Shown: piece by piece, positions 24,301-34,712 of the stretch | Numbering within the stretch: position 1 is the first letter of the stretch | Layout: each line of letters opens with the position of its first letter | Assembly (NCBI GenBank): GCA_964030475.1 | Contig: CAXIPT010000001.1 | Coordinates: 3,651,249-3,715,248, forward strand | Source: Tethya wilhelma | Taxonomy: Eukaryota > Porifera > Demospongiae > Tethyida > Tethyidae | DNA length: 64,000 nucleotides | Direction: 5' to 3' | The notes under the pieces: generated by a model | The model's database searches: none | Told to the model about the DNA's origin: nothing | What the model saw: the letters and a program-made list of their open reading frames with translations, nothing else | Made by a program: the position numbers and the translations under genes

Positions 24301-27300
24301 ATAGGGAACAGCATAAGCCACCATGTGTGACGGAGGACCACGAATACGTTGGTAACCTATCCACAATACACATACATAATACTACAAGACTAAAGTTACC
24401 CATAGTCTTTGTGTCTTCAAACCTGATCGATTTGAGGCTTGTGAGGAGTGACGACTGGAGATGCTCTTGGGTCCTCGGCCCATCTGAGGGGGAGGATACC
24501 CTGGGTAGTATCCTGGGGCGTTATGATGACCACCTGGTAGTGGCAACAACAATTATAATTATCATAAATAATAAAGTAAGAGTAATACTGTGATTGTCCA
24601 TATTCAATGAAGACTATCATTACTTTTGTAGTAATAGTCTGTGGCAGATCTTCCAGTCATACCACTGAGGTCAGAGTCTGAGTCGTGGAACTTCCTCACT
24701 CGTGAGCGCCGACTCCTGATGGAGCCTGTCTCAAAGTTTGTGTGTCCATTGTCTTCACCTGGTGAGCCATAACCACTGTACAGACAGCACACCACATAAA
24801 ATTAAATATTTTCCAGTAAAAATGATAGAGTTGTTTACACATTCTTTTTAGACAACTTACAATTGTCCAAGGGGTGGTCGACCGTCAGCAAAGGAGTGGT
24901 GAGACATTGTCTCATTTAGAAAGTCATCAACACCTCCTCCTTTTTGTTTGGATCCATGCTTTCCACCGTGCTTAAGTTTCTTTGGCCGAGCATAAATGTC
25001 ACCCTACACAAATATTTCACTAGTGTAAACTGATGAAGAACAAAAGGACCAACAAATCAATGATACCTGTGGTCCAAGAGTGTGCTCAATGTCATCATCT
25101 TCATCGGTGATGTTCAACTCTTTGGGCCTAATGTGTACAAAGTGAAAATTCAAAATCTGAAAACTAGCAGACACTGATTGAAACCAGTCACACTCACTTG
25201 TTTTCCTCTTCATCATCTTTAGTGCCAACCTCGTTCATTCGTTGGAGTGACTCCTGAAGAAAAGATCAGAGAACCAACATTGTAATGGCATCACACAAAC
25301 TATATTGCTGCGACACTTACCTGTCTTCGTAGCAGCTGCTCTCTCCTATTGTCCATGAACTCTGAACTCTGTTGGATGGCATCTGACAACTCAGCAGCTT
25401 CTTGCTCAGAAGTACGTACAGGCCGCTTCTAATATTGTAAAGCCATATACTCATGCAAGTACCATTTCACTATCACACATGAAAAACTTTCAAAAGACTC
25501 ACCCCTTCTGTTCGCTGTTCTCTACGAGGCCGATGTTTCTTCTTTTCATACTTGGAGAGGGCAGCAGGTCCATTGGTTTCATAGTCCCTAATCATTTTGG
25601 CAAGAGTCTCATGGTCCTGCTCAACTGCAACGTCATACGGTGTCTTCTTCATCTGAGTTGACAACACATAAAACAAAACTCAAGATAATGCTAATGAGTA
25701 TTTAGAGACTATATCTTTCAAAAGTGGAGGGGAAAAAGCTTACGGTGTCTTTGATGTCAATCCTGGCTCCATGTTGAAGCAGGAGGAGCATTGCTTGGAC
25801 CTCTCCATACTCTGCAGCATCATGAGCTGGGGTAGCATGGATGTTATCCACAATATCAATGTCATTGTCATTCTCCAAGTTCTCCAAGAAGTAGCTCAAA
25901 ATGTCCACACTGCCAGAAGCTAAAAAAATTTCAATTGAAAGCAAGTTTATAGATAATGTAACTATAATGGTACACATGCCAACCAGTTTGAAACACTTAC
26001 ATGCAGCCATATGCAGAGGAGTAGCACCATCAACAGTCTTATCCAAGATGAACTTATTGCCAAGTGTATCTATCAACCACTACAATAATGCAGAGAAGAC
26101 AAAGTCACGAAGGGAGTCTTCACCCACTTGTGTGATGTAAATAGACTTAGACAATTTTTATACCTTCACACTTTCCAGTCTGTGACCTTGTGTAGCAGCA
26201 TGGAGCGTGCTCAGCCCATTCTTATCTCTAGCCACTGCATCAACACCTAGCTGGTTAACCAAGTACTCCATTATGTTCAACCTCCCTGTGTGTATATAGC
26301 AGCAAAGTTGGTGCTTAACATAATATTGAAAAGGATACATTACAAAGTCAGGCCAACCAGCTTTGTAAACACCCGTGTATCATGCACAAGAGTCAAGAAA
26401 TTTGGACATACATGCCAACAAGAAGGAAAGTTTATTCACAATGTTTGTGTCACATGAATATCATTAGTGAGAGTTAATTCAAAGCCTCTTGGGTTTATCC
26501 AAAGCGTAAACAGGTTGATATCAAAAAAATGGGTGTATACCTCACAGCACCTGAACTACCGGTGAACCTTGACCAACACAGGTATGCACTGAAGGATACC
26601 ACAGACAATACAATTTCAATACTTTTGCATACCTTCTTGAGCTGCAAAGTACATAGGCTTTGTAAGTTGGTTGTCTTGTTTTTCAGCAATTTCTAAACCA
26701 AATTTGTCCACCAGAAGCTTCATGATGTCGAGTTGTCCTACACAAAAATTAACATGACAAAAATAAACACATTAATATACAGCAAGCATTATTTTGAAAA
26801 TGTACACATGGGGTTGCCATGGATCGTTGGACATTCAGTGTGACCATGTCACTCACATTATACATTGAGTATACAAACATAATATTATTATGACTGGGAC
26901 AGCAATGCAGGTGGCTAATAAATTCCCAGAATTACTTTTGTAGTATGCAATACTATTTATACACCAATATTGCTAGTACCAAACGCTGCAGCAGAATGTA
27001 TAGCCACAGCTCCTGTCTTGTTGGGAACATCAGCAATGTACTGAAAGTTGTCCAAGATCCACATTACCATGTTTTTGTCACCTGCAAAAAAATTTGTTGA
27101 CATAATTTTGACGTAACATTGAAGTTATTTGTTGAAGTAATATAGACATCATATTAAAAAGTCTGTCTCACTGTATACAATACCTTGTATCACAGCCAAA
27201 CTGAGGACACCCAACCCATTTTCTTCGGTTTGAACGACAAGTTGGTCACTCACTTCTTTCTTTTGTGTAAGCAAAACCTACAAACAAAACCCAGGAAATA

Positions 27301-27710
27301 ATCATCATAGTCACAATTGTGATTTGCATTGAAAATATCATAGTATTAAATTTTGGATCTCTACAAATGCACAACCAATACAATCATACCTTCAGGCAGT
27401 CAAAGTGGCCAAAAACAGCTGCATAGTGGGCAGCTGTGTATCCACTGCTTCCTTTGTCTGCTGGATTAGCTATTTGCTTGTCCAACAAATACATGAGAGC
27501 TTTCTTTGCTCCACTTCTAGCTGCAGCATGAATTGGAGTTTCACTTGTCTTTGTGTCAATCAAATCTGCTCCTTCCTCAAGAAGCTCTGTCAGCTTTAGC
27601 ACATCATCTCTTGAAGCAGCCATGTGAGTGGGAAGCAACTCTAGTGGAGGTTCTGGACTCCGAGGAGGAGAGAATGATGACTGATTCTGGGGACCAGGGC
27701 TCTCTGACAT
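18368..27710 (-). CDS. Espin-like ankyrin-repeat and LIM-domain protein
   Basis: A many-exon minus-strand gene starting at 27710 (MSESPGPQNQ) and ending at 18368. About eight ankyrin repeats fill 25.5-27.7 kb (SETPIHAAARSGAKKALMYL, GLSTLHAATQGHRLESVKVW, DGATPLHMAA, ATPAHDAAEYGEVQAMLLLL), laid out as in espin. A very long low-complexity middle follows: Pro/Gly/Tyr-rich 23.9-24.6 kb, Lys/Glu-rich 22.3-22.5 kb. Then come coiled coils at 19.9-20.5 kb (QQNTFEQYAKRLEEQLAEQR) and a poly-Glu stretch. A C-terminal LIM domain at 18.4-18.8 kb (CAICNKVVYQVEKLVTNN, YHKTCFKCTTC, GEIYCTQHF, GNYTEGFG) resembles LIMD2/EPLIN. Splice phases checked between the coiled-coil and LIM exons connect. Ankyrin plus LIM is the layout of nematode ESPN-1, so I call one gene. 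Espins bundle actin. Not every middle junction was checked; a split into two genes is possible. Confidence 0.65.
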
Positions 27711-28078
27711 TGTTGCTATCTTCAACCCTACAAAAACCAAGGAAAAATTACTTAGCATGGACTGTATCTTGAGAATATAAAATCATTTTTGCATTATGCA
27801 TAATTTACTTACAAAATACTTACCTTTTAGGTTATTATAGCAGAAAGTCCAAACTTGGGATTTGTTTGCAGCAACTTACTTCGCTAGTTTTTTGCACTTA
27901 TTATCTCTTTTGCTGTTGCTGTTGTTGTTCAAACCCCAAAACATGGGTGTGGTCCATAAACGAGCACTACACGAGCCCCACCCTCCTTTCAATGCGCAAC
28001 ACCATGTCAATGGGCGTGACCGACCACTCCCACGATCAACAAACGTGTGGATCGAGGTCAAAAGCACATGAAGCAAGC
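27711..28078. promoter_or_regulatory. Divergent intergenic region
   Basis: Lies between the espin-like start (-) and the small membrane protein start (+). It probably contains the espin-like gene's 5' UTR. A C-rich stretch (CCCCACCCTCC around 27977-27987) is the only notable motif. Confidence 0.4.
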
Positions 28079-28270
28079 ATGAGAGTTTCAAAAAGGACAG
28101 CTGATTGGATACTTTCTTTGGTAAGCCAGTCTACGTTTCGAAGAATAAAGCATATTTAGCCAATATTTCCACCCTTTCAGTTCTTCCTAGCTATTGCCTT
28201 GCTGGCTTGGGCATTTGTCCTCTATGCTGGCCGACAAATTTCAAACAGAGTCTTGGAGACTGGACAATAA
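28079..28270 (+). CDS. 43-residue single-pass membrane micropeptide, two exons
   Basis: ATG at 28079; exon 1 is 28079-28120, followed by GTAAGC, and exon 2 is 28181-28270 after TTTCAG. The joined protein is 43 residues: a short basic N-terminus (MRVSKRTADW), one hydrophobic helix of about 20 residues spanning the splice junction (LFFLAIALLAWAFVLYAG) and a polar tail (RQISNRVLETGQ). Both splice sites are canonical and the frame is kept across the intron, which argues for a real gene. It resembles the SMIM class of small integral membrane proteins in form; I recognise no specific family. Function unknown. It is divergent from the espin-like gene. Confidence 0.6.
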
Positions 28271-28481
28271 AAGGCCATTATTCTATGAGAACATGTCGAT
28301 GATGATATTGAAACAGAGATAGAAAACAATGGATGACAGAGGACAGGCTGAGTTCAAAAGAGAAACATAGATACACAAGTTGAGAAGAAACGATCACATA
28401 TTTATACTTCTATCAAAATAAGAACAATAATGTGTTTCTGTTCACTATAATTATTATTTTAAAAATATAAAGTTTGGTCAA

Positions 28482-29335
28482 TTATTTCAATAGATATTGT
28501 TTGAGGCTAATGTACACTTTCTCAAGGAGAGTTGACACACCAAGAACATCTTTAGCTAGGAAAGGCAAGACGGAGGAACCAATTTGGTGGATGTAAGTAA
28601 ACTGACACTTAGTAACACCATCGCCAGCTGTGGTCACATCCTCAAAAAAGTATCCAGATGAAATTACCTTGAAATGCACAGCCACAGAGATACATGCATT
28701 CAGCTTCTTATAGCTACCCCATTGAACAGGTTACAATAATCATGCAGTATATTTAAATGTATAACGTGCGGGAGATAGCCTTGTTCCCAGGCCTTGTACC
28801 CCGGGCCCGTGTTTAATGCTTAAACTTTAAAAATTAAACCGCACAGGGTAAGCCTGGGTATTGGGAGACTAGATTTCATTATGATGTACTTACACTTGAT
28901 CTCTCATAATCCTTGAGTGGTGGTAAGTCAGGAGAAAGGACCGAGCTGAACGCTAACATGTAGAACTTTTGGCTGCTGTTTTCAAGTGGCTGACGTTTTG
29001 ATGCTAACAGGACAAAATCCATTGGGCGTTCTCCCTCTCTGGCAGGCTTCATGACCAAATGTAGTAGGCTGTCATCTTTGGTTACACACCAACACACCCT
29101 AACATGTCTGTGGAAAGAAATGCAAAATCCATATCTACAGAATGTACATGCATGTACTTACTTGCATACAAAGTCCCACTTTGGTCTGTTCTTGTACTCT
29201 GCCATCTTGGTGAATGCATGACTGGCTTTGATCCCCTCCACAGTATCACTGAGACGGAGGATGAGGTTCTGACTTGTCTGGTATTTCTTTAACTCGCACT
29301 GAAAATAATGTTGATGAAAGTCATTGAGAATATGA

Positions 29336-29409
<74 letters not shown>

Positions 29410-32065
29410 ATTTTGTCAATGTTTTTCATCTCACCCCATTTCCACTCGATTGAAGCACCTCCCACTTGTGTAGAGAAAAGTTAGTCATGAGCTTAGTAGT
29501 ATTTTTGACAATGAGATCATACTGAAAGAGAAGGGGGGGACATTTTAACGTAATAGAAAATGAACATACCAGGCCATTTACTTTCACTTACCACATTTTC
29601 ACTGCTTAATGAGACTTGAAGATCAGCAAATTGAATAGCTTTCCTGCACATACCCACACACACAAAAAACATTACCATTTTGTATTAGTAACAGTAGTAC
29701 AGAGTATTTGTTACCTATCCAGAGATAGGCAATGTCTTGCTATGGCTTTGGCTGCTCTCTCCTCTTCTACCTGGAGATAAGTGGGGTCTTGGTGTCACAA
29801 ATGCTACGATGATATTATTATGCTGTGCACACACTAAACACACACCTGGGAGTTAGCAACAAGCTGTGGAAACAATATGCCAAAAGATTTTGTCAATGTT
29901 TTTCATCTCACCCCATTTCCACTCGATTGAAGCACCTCCCACTTGTGTAGAGAAAAGTTAGTCATGAGCTTAGTAGTATTTTTGACAATGAGATCATACT
30001 GAAAGAGAAGGGGGGGACATTTTAACGTAATAGAAAATGAACATACCAGGCCATTTACTTTCACTTACCACATTTTCACTGCTTAATGAGACTTGAAGAT
30101 CAGCAAATTGAATAGCTTTCCTGCACATACCCACACACACAAAAAACATTACCATTTTGTATAATAGTAACAGTAGTACAGAGTCTTTGTTACCTATCCA
30201 GAGATAGACAATGTCTTGCTATAGCTTTGGCTGCTCTCTCCTCTTCTACCTGGAGATAAGTGAGGTCTAGGTGTCATGAATGTTACGATGATATTATTAC
30301 GCTGTACACACACTAAACACACACCTGGGAGTTAGCGACAAGCTGTGGAAACAATATGCCTTCATCACACGGACGGAACACAAAAAATGCACTGTTAATA
30401 TGTTTCTTTTCTCCACCAACAGCATACCCTTCAACACGGACACCAACCTCAAACCTAAACAGAGATGGTGATACCTTAAGTTAGTCTGAGAGCCCTACAG
30501 TAGGGTACCTCTTGTTGGAGAAGACCTTGTTGACAGAGGAGTGAAGACTGACCCTCTCTCCCATGTAAGATGGACCTCTGAAGTGGAAGGACTCGATGCT
30601 TTCAAGAACCAGCTGAGAACGACACAGTCGTCTGAAAGAAAAACAAAAAAGCAATGAAAGAATGACAACAAAAGAAGTGATAGAGAGAAATGATAAAAGC
30701 CATGGTTACGTACAGAGCAGAGATTGTAGCAATGTCTGTCACCCACTCCATGATCTGAAAGGAGAGCAAGCAGTGACTGCAGTGTAAACTAGGATGTACA
30801 TTGTCACATGAAAATACAATTCAAAGTGCTAAATTGTTATGTAACTCAACACCATTTTAGCTTTACCTGACCACCAAAGGTTGTGCCATGGTGATTAGCA
30901 TGGACTGGAAGTACTATCTTGGTTGTATGCACCTGGGTGTCTTTCACATGCAACACTTTTCCATTGGTCAGTGGTGTGGCTGGACTTACTACAACCAGAA
31001 AAAAAACAAAAAAAAGGCAATCACACTTTCAATAATTGACTTGGTATTGAGTGTTAGCTCACTTTCTTCAATCTTTAGTCCATTGATAATTTTATCAATG
31101 TCTTTTGCATACGTAACTCTGCACAATGTCATTAGCATTCAAGAGCCATATACGTACTAAAGCATGGTTTATCCATAGCTATGGTTTTTCATACATATAC
31201 CTCATTCTTCTTCTTTCAGCAGCCAATAGATGTTCACGATGTTCCTCCTCTGTCGACACAACAACTGAAGGTAGCTTCACTTTCGATCCATCTTTAGGGC
31301 GAGCCACAAACACACAGTATGCCTGTTTGAATGAAGTCAGTGCATACATGCACCCATGTACAAAGAATGGCTGAATATGTAGTACACTTTCCACTCAACC
31401 ATTGCTACTGCATACATTGCAAACTTGTTTCCTCTCTCCAGAGAGTGGGTCTTCATGCTGAACATCAATACCAACCTACAAAAAAAATAATAATTATTAT
31501 TACAAAATTATTTGATTATTCACATGATAATTAGCATTTAGAATCAATGTAAACCACTTTACTAGGGGTATGTATAATTTCCAGAAACACTAATTGAAGT
31601 TACCTCCAAACTTGATGAAAATGCTCGGTGTACAACAGTCCTTATGATAACAACATGACCAATACTGCACGAATAAGGAGGTGCTTTCACTTTCAATAGT
31701 AACCAAAACTTTTACGTTGATCATGTAGTGATTCCTACCTGACTGTGGTATCAAATGTGATATCATCCATAGATACAGTCACACAAGGAACCTTTGCATG
31801 CTTTTCAGCTACATGGAGTGAAACAAAGTGAGTGGAAAATAAAAGCTAAAGAATGACTAATGAGCAAAACGTAAAATGTAATACCAGAAAGACAAGCTGC
31901 AATGTCCATCCACCTGAGCAGGTGACCATGTCTGAGAGTGTTGTCATGTTGATGGCAGTGAGAAGGCTGCACCCATTCGTGGATCTCAACAAGGGTAGGA
32001 TTTGGAGGCGGTGGGACGGCACTTGGCTTTCTCTTCAACTCCCAGTAAGGTCCTCTGTCACTCAT
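28482..32065 (-). CDS. ACOT12: Acyl-CoA thioesterase 11/12-type (two hotdog domains + START)
   Basis: A multi-exon minus-strand gene, ATG at 32065, stop at 28482. The first hotdog domain includes [34 protein letters not shown] and [18 protein letters not shown]. The second has [33 protein letters not shown] and [20 protein letters not shown]. The START lipid-binding domain occupies the C-terminus ([43 protein letters not shown]). This order is that of ACOT11 and ACOT12, which hydrolyse fatty acyl-CoA or acetyl-CoA; I cannot tell the two apart. A 477-bp tandem duplication at 29405-30360 copies exons of the region before START (see that entry), and a (CT)n tract lies just upstream of the exon ending near 29300. 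It shares a 115-bp divergent promoter with the Mn-SOD gene. Confidence 0.85.
28776..28871. repeat. Degenerate foldback element
   Basis: Starts TAGCCTTGTTCCCAGG and ends with GCCTGGGTATTGGGAGACTA, a decayed version of the inverted ends seen at 59138 and 61839. It lies in an intron of the thioesterase gene. Confidence 0.45.
29341..29404. repeat. (AG)n microsatellite
   Basis: About 64 bp of pure AG dinucleotides on the plus strand, read as (CT)n on the coding strand of the thioesterase gene. It lies directly at the edge of the tandem duplication and upstream of the next coding exon's acceptor. Confidence 0.9.
29405..30360. repeat. Tandem duplication (about 477 bp, two copies) inside ACOT gene
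   Basis: Copy A (29405-29881) and copy B (29882-30360) are adjacent and nearly identical, with a few substitutions and a 2-3 bp indel in the AAAATGGTAATG region. Each holds three complete coding exons ([51 protein letters not shown] and on). In copy A the segment ATATTGTTTCCACAG, coding in copy B, sits where it could act as a splice acceptor and would keep the frame. Confidence 0.85.
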
Positions 32066-32180
32066 GGTTCAACAAATTATGTCAAAACACAAACACAAGT
32101 CAAGGTTGCATCATAGTGTGGTAAAGGGTCGACGACTGTGGCATCCATTTTGCAAACATTTTCAGATCAAGGAGAGAAAA
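32066..32180. promoter_or_regulatory. Divergent ACOT / Mn-SOD promoter
   Basis: The two start codons are 115 bp apart on opposite strands. There is no CACGTG and no clear TATA box. Confidence 0.4.
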
Positions 32181-33168
32181 ATGTTGTCTGCAGCTTCCAG
32201 GCAGTTACTTCGCCATTCCAGGCAGGCTACATGTGTAGCTGCCACTCAGACACGCAATAAATTCACCCTGCCAGAGCTTCCCTACAAGTACAATGCCTTG
32301 GAGCCTGTCATTTCTGGAGAGATCATGGAGTTACATCACAGCAAGCACCATGCTACCTATGTGAACAACCTGAATGCAGCAGAAGAGAAACTGAAACAGG
32401 CAATTGAAGATGGTAAACCTGTTATTATTCCTTACATGCACATAGAAAAGATATAGCTAGTCGAATCACATTATCTAACCCCACTCTCAAACTACCTCCC
32501 AGGAAACATTAAGGGGATACTGGACACTCAAGGGGCAATCAAATTCAATGGTGGTGGTCACCTAAACCATTCCATCTTCTGGACTCACCTCTCACCAAAT
32601 GGAGGGGGAAAACCCACAGGTATATCTTGTCAAAGAGGCCAAGATGACGGTCATGCCTGGTTGCTCTGCTCCTTTTCTTATCTCATCCTCTTTAGGTGAT
32701 CTAGCTGCTGCCATTGATCGTGATTTTGGTTCATTTGACAACTTAATGGATCAAATGACAACCAAAACTGTAGCCATTCAGGGATCAGGATGGGGGTGGC
32801 TTGTAAGTGATGTCATTAGATCAACCGTACAGTTCTACTCTAAAGAGAGTACATTAGTCTATTGTTTAACCCCATGCATGCAGGGCTATTCCAAGAGTAA
32901 TGGGCGACTTGTTATCAGCACTACTGCCAACCAAGATCCTCTCCAAGCAACCACAGGTATATGAGTATTTGCGTGTGTACGTGGAGTATGTTTCATATTC
33001 GTCCTCCACACATGTTCAGGACTGATTCCTCTTCTTGGTATTGACGTATGGGAACATGCCTACTATCTTCAATACAAGAATGTGAGGCCTGAATATGTGA
33101 AAGCCATTTGGAAGGTCATGGACTGGAAAGATATCGAGTCCAAATTTTCAGCTGCCAAGAGTTCATAA
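32181..33168 (+). CDS. SOD2: Mitochondrial manganese superoxide dismutase
   Basis: Exons 32181-32412, 32503-32619, 32696-32802, 32884-32956 and 33020-33168 join in phase to give 225 residues; human SOD2 is 222. The N-terminus ([15 protein letters not shown]) is Arg/Ser-rich without acids, a mitochondrial targeting peptide. The metal ligands are all present: His in [11 protein letters not shown], His in [11 protein letters not shown], and Asp and His in [18 protein letters not shown] and the Gln in IQGSGWGWL fit the manganese type. It converts superoxide to hydrogen peroxide and oxygen in the matrix. The length and all motifs are intact. Confidence 0.96.
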
Positions 33169-33403
33169 AAGGTTATATTGAGGATCCAAATTGTACTCTT
33201 TTTCCCCCACAAAATGAATGTACAATTATAGTACCATTGTAGATAACATTTGTGATTGCTTATAGTTTCTACATGGCAGTTTATTATAATACCAATGCAT
33301 TCTCTTGATAAAATTATTGTAATATTGATAAACAGACATCAGTATCATTCATAAAACATCATTGATCAATACAGTAGTTTAGCTAGCTTCTCGATATTCA
33401 CAT

Positions 33404-34500
33404 CTAGCTACAATGACAGGGTGGTTGCCCATTGGCATTCCAATTGTAGTCAAAATACTGCACTGAAGGTTTGCTCTTGGCTATGTAGTCAGAGTCAGTG
33501 GAGCTAATGTAGGGAGTGATGAACTTCATCACTCCACCATACTGGTCAAAATCTCCTTTGAACCACATGAAGATGGGAGAGAGATGAAGAGTGTTGGAGT
33601 TCTTGTCTAGAAGGAAACCTACACAATGTTTGTGTGTGTGTGCATGTGCGTGTGCGTGTGTGTAGTTATGTGATTGAATTAGACAAGCCATTACATCATG
33701 TATGCTACATCTGAAAAAGAGGCAAACCTTTCTTGTCATTCTGTAAAAATTCTTTCACCTGGCTGTCCATCTGCTCCCCAACTGTCTTGGGTCGGAATGC
33801 CTCTCTCCTTACGTTGGGACAAGAGATCGAAGCACACACGATGCAAGCATGAAGGCGTGAGTCCTCCCTAAGATGAGAGAGATCAAACAGTAACACCTGA
33901 CAGTACAGTATATACCATTAATTTATACTCATCAGTTACTTGAGGGGCTTGGGGTTCCTGAGGTATCCCTCCACGTCGTCAAGACTCCATTGCTTCCCAG
34001 CAACGATTCCAGCCGGCTTCTTCCACACAGGATGGAGCAAGCTACCAATGTCTCTGATGCTTTTGATTGGAGCACACGAAGAGCTATAATAATGAATGAC
34101 CAATAGTTCTGAAGTGCACACTAGGTGGCGATCCATTTCAATGATGCTTTTGGAAACACACTTTTATATACTTACCTAAAGATGGAGTCTGCACATGGAT
34201 GATCAATTATCATCTTAATGGCTAAAGCATTGTACACATTCATGAAGAAGGCATATGTTGAATTGTGGTCAAACCCGGTCGTATTGACCTTCGCTAGACC
34301 ATCAATAAAGGCAGTGAAGTTGTTATTTTTGCTGAAAGAGAATTAAGGAAAGATAGATGGACACCTCCTCTGCTAGATTGGAGACACTCTGAGAATCAAT
34401 TCTGAGACATACTGAATCCCACAGATCATAGAGAGCATCAAGGTCTCCATCCTTTGTCACAACAGGCACTGCAGTAGCAATGTTCAGAGAAGGAAGCTCC
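33404..34500 (-). CDS. DUF547-domain protein, start unresolved
   Basis: Exons read on the minus strand include 34.41-34.5 kb (LNIATAVPVVTKDGDLDALY), about 34.18-34.33 kb (NVYNALAIKMIIDHP), about 33.94-34.09 kb (SIRDIGSLLHPVWKKPAG, QWSLDDVEGYL), 33.73-33.87 kb (HACIVCASISCPNVRREAF) and the last exon ending at 33404 (FMWFKGDFDQYGG, CHCS). NVYNAL, HACIVCAS.SCP and F.WF..DF are hallmarks of DUF547, a cysteine-peptidase-like family of unknown function found in bacteria, plants and animals. The Cys and His that would form the active site are kept. I could not find a convincing initiator ATG: the frame of the first exon seen has an upstream stop, so a first exon is missing or mis-spliced. A CA-rich tract precedes the last exon's acceptor. 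Confidence 0.65.
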
Positions 34501-34619
34501 CCACCTGAGCAAGCAGCATGTTCATTGTTGACTCAAAAGCCAATAGCTGTGTCAGCTGTTTTGACCACAATCTCCAGGCTCTCCAACAGTCTCACCACAA
34601 TGTGTAGCAATTAAAATAT

Positions 34620-34625
34620 CACGTG
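34620..34625. promoter_or_regulatory. CACGTG box upstream of DUF547 gene
   Basis: TCACGTGG context, about 120 bp upstream of the first DUF547 exon seen and downstream of the thiolase stop. Confidence 0.3.
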
Positions 34626-34712
34626 GTTAATTACCAAAACTATTAATAATTAATGACAAACAGTAATTTACATTGACAATGACAAAAAATAATGGTATTT
34701 TCTGACAATGAT

